The notes under the pieces: generated by a model
Told to the model about the DNA's origin: nothing
The model's database searches: none
What the model saw: only the letters and a program-made list of their open reading frames with translations
Part shown: piece after piece, positions 24,651-34,783 of the stretch
Position numbering within the stretch: position 1 is the stretch's first letter
Layout: the number at the start of each line of letters is the position of its first letter
NCBI GenBank assembly: GCA_910588145.1
Contig: CAJUPO010000006.1
Location: 62,001-126,000, forward strand
DNA length: 64,000 nucleotides
Reading direction: 5' to 3'
DNA from: an uncultured Oscillospiraceae bacterium
GTDB lineage: Bacteria; Bacillota; Clostridia; Oscillospirales; Ruminococcaceae
Program-made: the position numbers and the translations under genes

Positions 24651-26378
24651 TCAAGCTTCGATAGCGTCGAATCTGCACATTTCCCGACATATCCCGCATC
24701 CAACACACTGTGTTTTTTCAATTTCCGCCTTTTTATTTCGGAAAGAAATTGCAGGACATCCTATTTTCAGACACATCTTACAAGACTTACATTTATCTGT
24801 GTTTACAGATAGCGCCGGTTTATGCTTTACATATTTAAGCAAAGCACATGGACGTCTTGAAATAATAACAGACGGAGCCTTAACTGAAAGTTCTTCCAGT
24901 ACAGCTTCTTCCGTTTCCTTCATATTATAAGGATCAACAACCCTAACCCTTTCGATTCCAACAGCATGACAAAGTTCCTCAAGAGAAACCTTTGAAGCAG
25001 GATCCCCCTTAAGATTAAATCCTGTTGTAGGATTCTGCTGATGTCCTGTCATTCCTGTAATAGAATTATCAAGAATAATTACGGTAGAGTCTGAAGCGTT
25101 ATAAGCTATATTTATAAGTCCTGTAATTCCGCTGTGAATAAAAGTGGAATCTCCTATAACTGCAACACTTCTGCGTTCACCCTCTTGGCCCATTATCTTA
25201 TTTATTCCGTGAAGAGCTGAAACTGATGCGCCCATGCATACAGTCAGGTCCATAGAATTAAGCGGAGCAGCAGCGCCAAGCGTATAGCAGCCTATATCTC
25301 CTGAAACCGTTATCTTATTTTTTGAAAGCACATAGAAAATTCCTCTGTGAGGACATCCTGCGCACATAACCGGAGGTCTGCCCGGAACCTGTTCCTCAAA
25401 ATCAGTAAATTCTGTTTTCTTGCCGAGAATTTTTTCTGCTATAATTGCCTGTGAAAGTTCTCCTGTAAACCCGAAAATTTCTTTTCCCTTAACATCCACT
25501 CCGATTTTACGGCAGTGAGTTTCAATTATATCGTCAAGTTCTTCAATAACGTAAACTGTATCAAACTTTTCAGCGAAATCCTTTATCAGCTTAACCGGAA
25601 GCGGATTTACGATTCCCAGCTTAAGATAAGAAACGCTGCCGCCGAAAACTTCCTTAGCATACTGATAAGCTATACCGCTTGTAATAATACCTATTTTTCC
25701 GTTATTGATTTCTATTTTATTTAACGATGAAGTTTCTGCAAACTCTCTAAGTTTTACCATTCTCTCCTCGACAAACACATGTCTATCCCTGGCAAACGCC
25801 GGCATCATTACATATTTGCGGGGATTTTTTTCATATACCTTTACTTCATCGCCTTTTCTTTCTTCTGTTTCAACAATACTCTGTGAATGTGAAACTCTTG
25901 TAGAAAGTCTTACAATAACAGGCGTATCAAACTGTTCAGAAAGCTCAAAGGATTCTTTGACAAATCTTCTGCATTCATCTGAATCAGACGGCTCTACCAT
26001 CATTACCTTTGACGCAATAGCGTGATGACGGCTGTCCTGTTCATTCTGAGAAGAATGCATTCCCGGATCATCAGCCACGGCAATAACAAGACCGCCGTTT
26101 ACGCCTGTATATGCTGCTGTATAAAGCGGATCTGCCGCAACGTTCAGACCTACATGCTTCATACCGCAAAAGCTTCTTGCACCGGCAATTGAAGCCCCGA
26201 TAGCCGCTTCCATAGCAACCTTTTCATTCGGCGCCCATTCCGCATACATTTCTTCATATTTTGCTCCGTATTCAGTCACTTCTGTTGAAGGAGTTCCCGG
26301 ATAACTGGAAATAAACCGACATCCGCCCTCATAAAGACCTCTTGCAAAGGCTTCGTTGCCAAGCATAAGTTTCTTCAT
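24651..26378 (-). CDS. iorA: Indolepyruvate:ferredoxin oxidoreductase, alpha subunit
   Basis: Thiamine-diphosphate enzyme subunit of 575 residues. It contains the pyruvate-oxidoreductase-like N-terminal domain (SYPGTPSTEV near 25), the TPP-binding region (GDIGCYTLG..., GDSTFIHSG, LDNSITGMTGHQ), and two C-terminal [4Fe-4S] ferredoxin motifs (CKSCKMCLKIGCP and CVGCGICREMC). It oxidises indolepyruvate and other aryl pyruvates to the acyl-CoA. ATG 26378 has AAAGGATC upstream; ATG 26396 is an alternative. Confidence 0.95.
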   Translation of the reverse strand: MKKLMLGNEAFARGLYEGGCRFISSYPGTPSTEVTEYGAKYEEMYAEWAPNEKVAMEAAIGASIAGARSFCGMKHVGLNVAADPLYTAAYTGVNGGLVIAVADDPGMHSSQNEQDSRHHAIASKVMMVEPSDSDECRRFVKESFELSEQFDTPVIVRLSTRVSHSQSIVETEERKGDEVKVYEKNPRKYVMMPAFARDRHVFVEERMVKLREFAETSSLNKIEINNGKIGIITSGIAYQYAKEVFGGSVSYLKLGIVNPLPVKLIKDFAEKFDTVYVIEELDDIIETHCRKIGVDVKGKEIFGFTGELSQAIIAEKILGKKTEFTDFEEQVPGRPPVMCAGCPHRGIFYVLSKNKITVSGDIGCYTLGAAAPLNSMDLTVCMGASVSALHGINKIMGQEGERRSVAVIGDSTFIHSGITGLINIAYNASDSTVIILDNSITGMTGHQQNPTTGFNLKGDPASKVSLEELCHAVGIERVRVVDPYNMKETEEAVLEELSVKAPSVIISRRPCALLKYVKHKPALSVNTDKCKSCKMCLKIGCPAISFRNKKAEIEKTQCVGCGICREMCRFDAIEA

Positions 26379-26398
26379 TAATTCAGATCCTTTCATTT

Positions 26399-27229
26399 TT
26401 AATTTCTGCTTTTATAATTTCCTAATAGCCATTCTGCCACACCGCCGCAGATATTTGATCCGACAGTTAAATCTGCTGACTCAATCACAATACGATGTGC
26501 ATTCCCAACAGCTATACGAAAATCTGACGCTTCAAACATAGGAAGGTCATTGTAATTATCTCCGAAACAGGTTATATACTCAAAATTATATTCTTCACGT
26601 AGAAATTTTAACCCATTTGCTTTTGATGCTTTATCAGAAAAAACTTCGAGATACCATTTATCAGTATAAATATCCTTATAAAAAGCGCATTCGGCGCCGT
26701 TAATCTGAGATATTTCATTTTTAAGAGGCAGGAGTTTTTCATATTCGCCAGTGGCAGTAAAATACACTATATCCGGATCAGCCTCGAATTTTTTACATTG
26801 AACAAACGGCTTTCCGAATTTATTTTTTCTTTCCTCTGCAAAGCTCTGCATAATTTCAGTAGTGATCTCAGTATAATAAGCAGTTAATATATCCTTATGT
26901 ATTTTATACATAAAACAGTTTATTTTATGCTTTTCAAAACCTGCTATAATTTTTTCTGATACATTTTGCGGAATAAATTCGTTTTTAATGTATCTTTCTG
27001 ATTTCAAATCATAAATACTTACACCATTCATAAGAATACACGGAACATTAATATTAAGTTTACCCGTTATAGGCTTTGCTGAATATACCGAACGTGCAGT
27101 AGCAAAAGTAAAGTTCATCCCCTGCACAATAAGCTTATTTATAGCTTCAGCTGTAAAATCACTGAGCCGAGCATTATTGTCAAGAAGCGTTCCGTCCAGA
27201 TCGGAGATATATAATTTTTTATGATTCAT
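26399..27229 (-). CDS. HAD-superfamily hydrolase, Cof type
   Basis: A 276-residue phosphatase of the HAD IIB (Cof) type. The nucleophile motif SDLDGTLLDNN is at residues 9-19, and the metal-binding GDNYNDLPMFEAS motif is near the C-terminus. Cof-type enzymes dephosphorylate sugar phosphates or nucleotides such as FMN; the substrate here is unknown. The ATG at 27229 overlaps the end of paaK by 11 bases, so translation is coupled. It sits between paaK and iorA; whether it takes part in aryl-acid metabolism is unclear. Confidence 0.88.
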   Translation of the reverse strand: MNHKKLYISDLDGTLLDNNARLSDFTAEAINKLIVQGMNFTFATARSVYSAKPITGKLNINVPCILMNGVSIYDLKSERYIKNEFIPQNVSEKIIAGFEKHKINCFMYKIHKDILTAYYTEITTEIMQSFAEERKNKFGKPFVQCKKFEADPDIVYFTATGEYEKLLPLKNEISQINGAECAFYKDIYTDKWYLEVFSDKASKANGLKFLREEYNFEYITCFGDNYNDLPMFEASDFRIAVGNAHRIVIESADLTVGSNICGGVAEWLLGNYKSRN

Positions 27230-28517
27230 TTCTAAGATCCAGGATTCTCTTAGCTTTTCCCTGGAATCTTTCAAGGGACTTATGCTCCACAAGAGAAACC
27301 TTGGTTTCTATTCCGAGCACTGTCTTAAGATCATGATGAATCGCATTTCTGAGATTTTCAAGTTCAGAATAATTTTCAAGAAGCGAACCGTCAGCAAGCT
27401 CAATCTTTACTTCAAGAGCGTCTGTAAACTTTGCTCTTGTAATAACCAGCTGATAATGAGGAGCAATATTGTTAAAGTTCATAAGTACGCTTTCAATCTG
27501 AGACGGAAAAACATTTACACCCCTGATTTTCAGCATATCGTCAGTTCTTCCCATAATCTTGGACATTCTTGCAAAGGTTCTTCCGCATTTGCAGGTATCA
27601 TAATCAATTTGAGTTATGTCCTTTGTACGGTATCTCAGCATTGGTATTCCCTCTTTAGTAAGAGTTGTTACAACAAGCTCGCCCTTTGAACCCTTTGGCA
27701 GAACATCAAGAGTTTCAGGATCAATAACTTCCATAAGGAAATGATCTTCATTAATATGCAGTCCGCACCTGTGCCGGCATTCGCCTGAAACGCCTGGACC
27801 CATAAGTTCACTCATGCCGTAATTGTCGGTTGCAAAGACTCCAAGAGTTTTCTCAATCTGACTTCTCAATTCCTCAGTACAGCCCTCAGAACCAAACAGA
27901 CCAAGCCTTAAATTAAGTTTGTCAATAACACCCATTTCCCTTGCCTTTTCGCCTATGTACTGGGCATAGGACGGAGTAGCAACAAGTATTGTAGTCTGAA
28001 AATCCTGCATAAGCATAATCTGCTTTTCAGTATTACCGCTTGAAGTAGGAACAACAGTAGCTCCTATCCTTTCAAGACCGTAATGCAGACCGAGTGCTCC
28101 GGTAAACAATCCGTATCCGAATGCAACCTGAGCGATGTCGTCTTCAGTTGCCCCTGAAGCAACACATAATCTTGCCATACAGGTGGTCCAGTTTTCAATA
28201 TCATTCTTAGTATATCCTACAACAGTAGGTTTACCGGTGGTACCGCTTGAAGCATGAATTCTCACAATATTCTTAGTCGGCTGACCAAATAGTCCGAAGG
28301 GATAGTTATCCCGTATATCAGCTTTTGTTGTATACGGTATATACTTAATATCTTCAAGACATTTTATCTTGTCAGCAGTCACTCCTGCCTTTTCAAGACG
28401 GTCATGATAAAAGGGTATATTTTTGCTGCAGTAATCTACAAGCCATTTTAATCTTTCAAGCTGCAAATCTTCAATTTGCTTCCTGGACATTGTTTCAGCA
28501 TCTTTCTGAAAAAACAT
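27219..28517 (-). CDS. paaK: Phenylacetate-CoA ligase (PaaK-type AMP-forming)
   Basis: ANL-superfamily ligase of 432 residues that activates phenylacetate or a related aryl acetate to the CoA thioester. The ATP-binding HASSGTTGKPTVVGYT is near residue 90, the adenylate motif YGMSEL near 235, and the hinge/C-terminal domain KIRGVNVFPSQIE near 330. ATG 28517 follows AAAGGA by eight bases; earlier in-frame ATGs add a hydrophobic run that does not belong to the family. It heads the operon with iorAB and the ACT protein. Confidence 0.92.
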   Translation of the reverse strand: MFFQKDAETMSRKQIEDLQLERLKWLVDYCSKNIPFYHDRLEKAGVTADKIKCLEDIKYIPYTTKADIRDNYPFGLFGQPTKNIVRIHASSGTTGKPTVVGYTKNDIENWTTCMARLCVASGATEDDIAQVAFGYGLFTGALGLHYGLERIGATVVPTSSGNTEKQIMLMQDFQTTILVATPSYAQYIGEKAREMGVIDKLNLRLGLFGSEGCTEELRSQIEKTLGVFATDNYGMSELMGPGVSGECRHRCGLHINEDHFLMEVIDPETLDVLPKGSKGELVVTTLTKEGIPMLRYRTKDITQIDYDTCKCGRTFARMSKIMGRTDDMLKIRGVNVFPSQIESVLMNFNNIAPHYQLVITRAKFTDALEVKIELADGSLLENYSELENLRNAIHHDLKTVLGIETKVSLVEHKSLERFQGKAKRILDLRNES

Positions 28518-28716
28518 TTCATACATCCTTTCTGGAATATAACAAAATATATTCATTAACAATTTATTATATCATTTTTTATGACAAAAGTATATACTTT
28601 TCTTGCATTATGCTCTTTATTTGTGAAAGTTATTTTATTTTCATGCTGAATATTTGTACAAAGTGACATAATATAATAACAGACTTAATCCTTTCTGTTT
28701 TTTTATTACTATTTCA

Positions 28717-28745
28717 TTGATAAAATTTTCAAAATATAGTATAAT
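28717..28745 (+). promoter_or_regulatory. Predicted sigma-A promoter of the uridine kinase-like gene
   Basis: TTGATA (28717-28722), a 17-base spacer and TATAAT (28740-28745). The rest of the 258-base divergent gap to paaK holds a minus-strand TATAAT near 28570 without a clear -35. Confidence 0.75.
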
Positions 28746-28774
28746 ATGATAAATAAAAAAAGTGAGGCTCTTAA

Positions 28775-29704
28775 ATGAATTTAATAAAAACTGACATAAT
28801 AAATCGCTCAATATCAAAAAATCCAGAAAATTTTATATTTAAATCTGAACAATGCTTTGATACCAGTTTAGAACAGCTTTGCGATTTTATAAAAGAACGG
28901 CGTGCGACGCATCCTGTAGTACTGATTTCAGGACCGTCCGGTTCAGGAAAAACTTCTACTGCATATAAAATTTCTGAAATTATGAAAAGTAAATATAATA
29001 AAAACTGTTCAATAATCTCTCTTGACAATTATTTTCGTTCAAATTCATCTCCCGATATGCCTAAAAACCATAAAGGAAATATTGATCTTGAATCTCCACT
29101 GTGCATTGATCTCGAGCTGCTTCAGCAGCACCTTATCCTAATAAAACAAAAGAAAGAATTTCAAATGCCGGTTTTTGACTTTCAGGCTCAGGCACGAAGT
29201 CATTATATTCCTTTTGTACGTGAAAAAGGCTCTGTTGTGATTATGGAAGGCATACACGCACTGAATCCTATCGTTACAGGAAATACGGAGGAATTTGCAA
29301 CTTGTGTTTATATCAGCGTTGATTCGCATATTAAATCTTCTGACGGCAGTCTGCTTAATCCGGAAATAATCAGGCTGCTGCGCAGACTATGCCGTGACAG
29401 TCTTTTCCGAGGAAGAAAAACCGAAGAAATATTTCAATATTTTGACGATCTGTCTATCGGAGAAGAAAAGTATATCTTTCCTTATAGACATCGTGCGGAC
29501 TTTAATATCAATACATTTATGCCGTATGAAGTTTCAATCTACAAAAAACTGCTTGACCCGAAATTGAAATTATGTTCAGACAGCTTTAAGGAAAACCAAC
29601 GCTTCAAAAAAATCATGAAATTTTTTAATGAACTTGATCCTTTGAATGAAGACTTAGTTCCCAAATCATCAATCTTAAGAGAATTTATAGGAAGCAAAAT
29701 ATAA
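28775..29704 (+). CDS. Uridine kinase / phosphoribulokinase family protein
   Basis: A 309-residue P-loop kinase. Walker A GPSGSGKTS lies near residue 51, followed by SLDNYFR, the substrate-binding PVFDFQAQARS segment, and VVIMEGIHALNP. This order matches uridine kinase-like enzymes, which make UMP from uridine. Residues 1-45 look like an extra N-terminal part. Single-gene unit: own promoter, GTGAGG site before the ATG, strong terminator. The exact substrate is not proved. Confidence 0.85.
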   Translation: MNLIKTDIINRSISKNPENFIFKSEQCFDTSLEQLCDFIKERRATHPVVLISGPSGSGKTSTAYKISEIMKSKYNKNCSIISLDNYFRSNSSPDMPKNHKGNIDLESPLCIDLELLQQHLILIKQKKEFQMPVFDFQAQARSHYIPFVREKGSVVIMEGIHALNPIVTGNTEEFATCVYISVDSHIKSSDGSLLNPEIIRLLRRLCRDSLFRGRKTEEIFQYFDDLSIGEEKYIFPYRHRADFNINTFMPYEVSIYKKLLDPKLKLCSDSFKENQRFKKIMKFFNELDPLNEDLVPKSSILREFIGSKI

Positions 29705-29780
29705 AATTTAACAACTCGTATACACAATCCTATGATTATTAAACAACCATATATGATAAATAGAATAATTTTATTAAAAT

Positions 29781-29823
29781 AAAAACACGCCGGAAAGTAT
29801 ATAATACTTTCCGGCGTGTTTTA
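29781..29823. terminator. Bidirectional terminator
   Basis: Perfect 19-bp stem beginning AAAACACGCCGGAAAGTAT with a 5-base loop; A-rich on one side and T-rich on the other. It serves both the uridine kinase-like gene (plus) and the GH9 gene (minus). Confidence 0.93.
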
Positions 29824-29832
29824 TTTATATGG

Positions 29833-32493
29833 TTATTTATTGCCCCTTTTTTTCTTAGTTAAAAAAACAGCAATTTCAATTATCAGTGACAGAATAATTA
29901 ATCCTGCTAAAACAGGAACTATTCCAAGGCCGCCCTTAGAATCCGATTTATTTTGACTGTCATTTCTATTGCCGGATTCTGAAGATTCATAATCATTTTC
30001 CTTATAATTTCCGGCAGCAGAGTTATTATCGGCACTTTCCGGTTTAGAGACTGATGCGTCAATACTTCCATGAGTAACAACTACACCGCCGTTTTCATCA
30101 GCCAAATATGCTGCAAGCCAAGCAAGTGGAGTATTCCAGTTTATTGTGCATTCATTAACAGACCATGCTTCAATATTGTCCATATAACATTTTGCAGGCG
30201 CTATCTCTCCTGGTTTCCAGCCGGAACCGCGCACCCACGGATCCTGCATTCCGGAATTAGGTCCTCCAACAAGGACTCCGGCCGGAGCAGACGGAAAACT
30301 TTCATCCGCCTGATAAGACCACCATCTGTGATGAGGATTTTTCACAGCATGACTTCCGTATCCGGTTACATATGAATAATCTACTGGATTTCTTCCTAAG
30401 ATATAATCCATTCCGCTTACAGCGCTGTCAAGATACTTTTCAACACCTGTCAATTCATAAGCATATGCCAGTATAATACTGTTATTTACTACAAAGGAAT
30501 TTGAACCCCATGAGTAACCTTTTCTATCAATTTCAAAGCTGATTGTACTCTGCTCATAAGGCTGGCCATAGCCCTGCTCCTCTGTAAGCTCCGCATACTT
30601 GTCAGCCGCCTCAGCAATACTATCCTTTAGCTTACTGAATTCGGATTTATCAAGCTTATCCTCGTAAAGTGCAAGTGAAAGATTCCCAAGAGCGCTTACG
30701 TTGCCCCAGTTAAAGCTTCCGCAAGTATCCACATCTTCACCGCCGGATATTACATCGCCCATTTTAAGATAATCTTCATACCCCTGAGCGTCTTTAAGAT
30801 ATGCTTTATCCTCCGTTGCAAGATAAAGCTCGCATGCTGCCCAGTAAAATTCGTCCTTAGCATTATCATCACCGTACGGACCTCCGCCGACTGATTCATC
30901 CAGAGGCGCATACATATCAGGGTGCTTTTTTGCAGCCTCATATGTCAGCACTGCATTTTCAAGGCACTGCTCCGCAAAAGTTTTATCTATATCCTTCCAA
31001 AGGCGATACGCCTGAGCCGCACAAGCAGATGTATTAAGAGTAGCCGCTGTTGTAGGCGGCTTTATAATACGTTCTTCCGGATCATCAGCCGGCGCAAGGG
31101 CAAGGGCAGTCCACTTAATATCGTGAACCTTATGATAGACCATTGAGGAATAATCACCGTCTTTGACCATCATTTTAAACATCCATTCCAGTTCATACCT
31201 TGCCTCGTCAAGAAGATCAGGATACCCGTTGCCGTTTTCAGGTATGCTCATAGTTCCGTCGGCATAAACAGATACATCTCCCCTTTTCACAGCCATTTCA
31301 TACTGATTCTGCATTGTCCAGAGGGATATACCGCCGTTTACAACATATTTACCATGATCTCCGGCGTCATACCAACCTCCGGTAACATCCTGAGTACCGC
31401 TGCTTCCGCTGTATCCCCAGGTCTGCTCAATTGCCGCTGTATCTGACGGGTGTCCCGCAGCACGTGCAAGTGCTGAACCATCTCCTGAAATAATATACTG
31501 ACTTTCAATGTCGATACCGCTTCTGTTTTGATAAAAATAGTTCAGCGAATCATAGAGCATATATGAATAAAGCTCTCCTGCGCCAATCTGAAATTCACGG
31601 CTTTTAGAGCCGTTTTCAGACTGAAGATAAAACTTTCCTGATTCTTTGTAATCTGAAAAATCCAGTAAATGAACCTTATCGCCGGAATCCTCGTCCAGAC
31701 CTTTCGGAACAGACTTACCCTCAAAAACAGTATTTCCGGATGAATCTACAAGTTCAAATTTAACCGGCGAATCTGAATCAGAAAGCAGTGTTGCACGCTT
31801 TTTCATATCACTGAAATAGCCGAGCTGATTGGTCAAAATGTCCGACCGCACCCATTCTTCCTCCGGAACATAATCATTTTCATTGCTTGAAGTACATTCA
31901 AGGGACATATTATCAAAAGTGAAAATTGTTCCGGCCGGGACTGAATCTCCGCCTATATGAAAAGCCCATTCCACTTCAGCCGTTCTGCCTGCTGTAAATG
32001 TACCCTCAACCTTTTTTGTCTGATTTGCCTGAAGCTGCTGAACGTTCCAAAAAGATTCATGCTGTGAAGCATCAGGTTCGCCATGCCAGTCCTCAGTAAA
32101 GGGTTCACTCATATCGCCTATCTTTGTATAATAGGTACAATCATTGCTTGCAGTTATTTCAAACGAAGCTTTATACGTATTACCGCTTGTTATTGTAATT
32201 CCTCTGTGACGAAACTGACAGTCCCATCTGTCTTCCCCGCCGTTTGCAGCACCGCCTGGATTTACTATCGTAATCTTATACACTCCTCCAGAAATATCAA
32301 AATCCATTTTTCCCGGAGCAGACTCGCAAACATGCCATGGAAGTCCTACGCCATTTTCAAAATCAGTCTGCCCCAAAAGCTGACCTGCATAAACCCTTTC
32401 ACCGCTGAAAAAAGATCCATTAAGCATCCCTATTCCTGCGGTTACAGAAGCTAAGCATACTGCTCCTATTTTCTTTAATTTCTTTTTTAACAT
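29833..32493 (-). CDS. GH9 endoglucanase with CBM, Ig-like domain and C-terminal membrane anchor
   Basis: Secreted 886-residue cellulase-type enzyme. Parts in order: a signal peptide (1-37), a CBM4/9-like module (about 40-210), the Ig-like domain that precedes GH9 catalytic domains (about 215-300), and the GH9 domain (about 310-800). GH9 motifs are GGWYDAGDHGKYV, PHHRWW and the C-terminal NECTINWN segment. A Ser/Asn/Asp-rich linker follows, then one C-terminal membrane span (about 858-880) ending in KKKRGNK. No LPXTG and no dockerin is present, so it is likely held in the membrane, unlike the dockerin xylanase. The region CTINWN replaces the more usual VAINWN/Glu context, and the general acid should be checked by alignment. 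GGAG precedes the ATG. Downstream of tex. Confidence 0.92.
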   Translation of the reverse strand: MLKKKLKKIGAVCLASVTAGIGMLNGSFFSGERVYAGQLLGQTDFENGVGLPWHVCESAPGKMDFDISGGVYKITIVNPGGAANGGEDRWDCQFRHRGITITSGNTYKASFEITASNDCTYYTKIGDMSEPFTEDWHGEPDASQHESFWNVQQLQANQTKKVEGTFTAGRTAEVEWAFHIGGDSVPAGTIFTFDNMSLECTSSNENDYVPEEEWVRSDILTNQLGYFSDMKKRATLLSDSDSPVKFELVDSSGNTVFEGKSVPKGLDEDSGDKVHLLDFSDYKESGKFYLQSENGSKSREFQIGAGELYSYMLYDSLNYFYQNRSGIDIESQYIISGDGSALARAAGHPSDTAAIEQTWGYSGSSGTQDVTGGWYDAGDHGKYVVNGGISLWTMQNQYEMAVKRGDVSVYADGTMSIPENGNGYPDLLDEARYELEWMFKMMVKDGDYSSMVYHKVHDIKWTALALAPADDPEERIIKPPTTAATLNTSACAAQAYRLWKDIDKTFAEQCLENAVLTYEAAKKHPDMYAPLDESVGGGPYGDDNAKDEFYWAACELYLATEDKAYLKDAQGYEDYLKMGDVISGGEDVDTCGSFNWGNVSALGNLSLALYEDKLDKSEFSKLKDSIAEAADKYAELTEEQGYGQPYEQSTISFEIDRKGYSWGSNSFVVNNSIILAYAYELTGVEKYLDSAVSGMDYILGRNPVDYSYVTGYGSHAVKNPHHRWWSYQADESFPSAPAGVLVGGPNSGMQDPWVRGSGWKPGEIAPAKCYMDNIEAWSVNECTINWNTPLAWLAAYLADENGGVVVTHGSIDASVSKPESADNNSAAGNYKENDYESSESGNRNDSQNKSDSKGGLGIVPVLAGLIILSLIIEIAVFLTKKKRGNK

Positions 32494-32578
32494 CAATTTA
32501 TCTCCTTTATATATTAGTACAGAGGAAAAACTTGTATTCTATTATTTTATAATCTCCATTTTACCTAAATAAAAACTA

Positions 32579-34747
32579 TTAAATTTTCATTGTAAGAGCA
32601 ATACGCTTTCTTTTTACATCTACATCAAGAACCTTAACCTTTACAACCTCTCCGACCTTTACTGCTTCAAGGGGATGCTTTATGAACCTGTCGCATATCT
32701 GAGAAATATGAACAAGACCATCCTCATGTACGCCTATATCTACAAAAGCTCCGAAATCAATTACATTTCTGACAGTTCCCATAAGCTCCATGCCCGGCGT
32801 CAGATCCTTTATCTCCATTATATCACCGCTTCTCATAAGCGGCGGAGGAAGTTCATCACGCAGGTCACGTCCGGGCTTTTGAAGTTCATCGGCTATATCT
32901 GTCAGTGTGGGAACACCTATTCCAAGCTTATCGCTCAATGCCCTGCTTCCGATTTTATTTATTTTATCCTTTACGTTAACTGCTTTTCCCTCAGAAATAT
33001 CGCTGATACTGAATCCGCATTCTGCTGCCAAGGCCTTAGCAGCTTCATAGCTTTCAGGATGAACAGCAGTGTTGTCAAGAGGATTCTTTCCGTTTCTTAC
33101 TCTCAGAAATCCTGCGCACTGTTCAAATGCTTTTTTTCCAAGCTTCGGTACCTTCATAAGCTGTTTTCTGTCAGTAAAAGCTCCGTTTTCCTCACGGTAT
33201 AGTACGATGTTCTTTGCAACAGACGCATTAATTCCTGCAATATACGACAACAGTGAGTGAGATGCAGTATTCAAATCAACACCAACAGAGTTTACACAAT
33301 CTTCGACAACACCCGACAGAGCTTCATCCATCTGAGCTTTTGGCATATCATGCTGATACTGCCCTACTCCAATGGCCTTAGGATCAATTTTAACAAGCTC
33401 AGCAAGAGGATCCTGAAGCCGCCTTGCTATGGAAACTGCGCTTCTAAGTGAAACGTCATACTCAGGAAATTCTTCAGCCGCTAACTTTGAAGCAGAATAA
33501 ACCGAAGCTCCTGCTTCACTAACAACCATATAACTTACCTTTTCGGGAATTTCCTTTAAAAGCTCTGCAACAAATTCTTCACTTTCCCTTGAAGCTGTTC
33601 CGTTGCCAATAGAAATTGTTGTCACTCCGTATTTGCTTATCAGCGCTTTCAGTTTGCTTTTGGCTTCTTCAATTTTTTTCTGAGGCGGAGTAGGATAAAT
33701 CACAGTTGTATCCAAAACCTTTCCCGTACTGTCGACTACTGCAATTTTGCACCCTGTTCTGTAAGCAGGGTCAAGTCCCAGCGTAACACTGTTTTTTACC
33801 GGAGGCTGAAGCAAAAGCTGACGCAAATTTGACGAAAACACCTTTATTGCTCCGTCAGCGGCTTTTGCAGTCAACTCACTGCGCAGTTCCCTTTCCACTG
33901 ATGGCATAATAAGACGCTTACAGCTGTCCTGAGCCGCTGACCTGACATACTCTGCACTTTTACTGCTATTCTCAACATAAATTTTTGCCGCTTCGCCATA
34001 ACACATTTCTTCATCAATTACAATGGAAACCTTAAGCTTATTCTCTTTCTCACCTCTGTCAAGAGCAAGGATTCTATGACCAGCAATCTTTGAAACCGGT
34101 TCTCTGAAATCATAATAATTTGTATAAACCGACTCCTCCTCTTCATTCACTGCTCTTGATTCAATAAGTGCATTTTTTTCATATATATTTCGTATTTTCT
34201 TACGAAGCTCCGCATTGTCAGATATATTTTCTGCAATTATATCCATAGCGCCCTGTATGGCTGATTCAGCATTTTCAACACCCTTTTCTTCATCAACAAA
34301 AGCCTCAGCCTCGCTCAAAGGATCGCAATTATCCTGGCTTATTATAATTTCTGCCAATGGTTCAAGTCCCTTTTCACGGGCAGCGCTTGCTCTTGTTCTT
34401 CTTTTAGGTCTGAACGGACGATAAATATCTTCAACCTCAACCAAAGTCACAGCCTTTTCCAAAGCAGAAATTATCTCTTCATTAAGCTTGCCCTGTTCCT
34501 CTATTGAGGAAGTTACTTCTGATTTTCGGGTTTCAAGATTTCTAAGATATGTAAGTCTATCGTTAAGTTCTCTCAAAACCTGATCATCAAGTGAACCGGT
34601 TAGTTCTTTTCTGTATCTTGCAATGAATGGAATTGTTTTTCCGTCATCAATTAAAGCCACAGTATTATCAACCTGCTCTTTTCTGAGATTAAATTCTTCG
34701 GCAAGCCTGCTGTTTATTAAGTCAGTTTTTTCATTTACATTTGACAT
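32579..34747 (-). CDS. tex: Tex family RNA-binding transcription accessory protein
   Basis: A 722-residue Tex homologue. It begins with the Tex N-terminal helical domain, followed by an RNase H-like YqgF domain (LGLDPAYRTGCKIAVVD near 325) and a helix-hairpin-helix region (SYIAGINASVAKNIV near 500). It ends in an S1 RNA-binding domain (MELMGTVRNVIDFGAFVDIG, about 645-720). Tex binds RNA and influences transcription in several bacteria. GGAGG precedes the start. The promoter region carries a perfect 22-base palindrome just past the predicted start of transcription. Confidence 0.95.
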   Translation of the reverse strand: MSNVNEKTDLINSRLAEEFNLRKEQVDNTVALIDDGKTIPFIARYRKELTGSLDDQVLRELNDRLTYLRNLETRKSEVTSSIEEQGKLNEEIISALEKAVTLVEVEDIYRPFRPKRRTRASAAREKGLEPLAEIIISQDNCDPLSEAEAFVDEEKGVENAESAIQGAMDIIAENISDNAELRKKIRNIYEKNALIESRAVNEEEESVYTNYYDFREPVSKIAGHRILALDRGEKENKLKVSIVIDEEMCYGEAAKIYVENSSKSAEYVRSAAQDSCKRLIMPSVERELRSELTAKAADGAIKVFSSNLRQLLLQPPVKNSVTLGLDPAYRTGCKIAVVDSTGKVLDTTVIYPTPPQKKIEEAKSKLKALISKYGVTTISIGNGTASRESEEFVAELLKEIPEKVSYMVVSEAGASVYSASKLAAEEFPEYDVSLRSAVSIARRLQDPLAELVKIDPKAIGVGQYQHDMPKAQMDEALSGVVEDCVNSVGVDLNTASHSLLSYIAGINASVAKNIVLYREENGAFTDRKQLMKVPKLGKKAFEQCAGFLRVRNGKNPLDNTAVHPESYEAAKALAAECGFSISDISEGKAVNVKDKINKIGSRALSDKLGIGVPTLTDIADELQKPGRDLRDELPPPLMRSGDIMEIKDLTPGMELMGTVRNVIDFGAFVDIGVHEDGLVHISQICDRFIKHPLEAVKVGEVVKVKVLDVDVKRKRIALTMKI

Positions 34748-34783
34748 TTATTAATCCTCCAAATTTATATTTGACCCTCTTGT

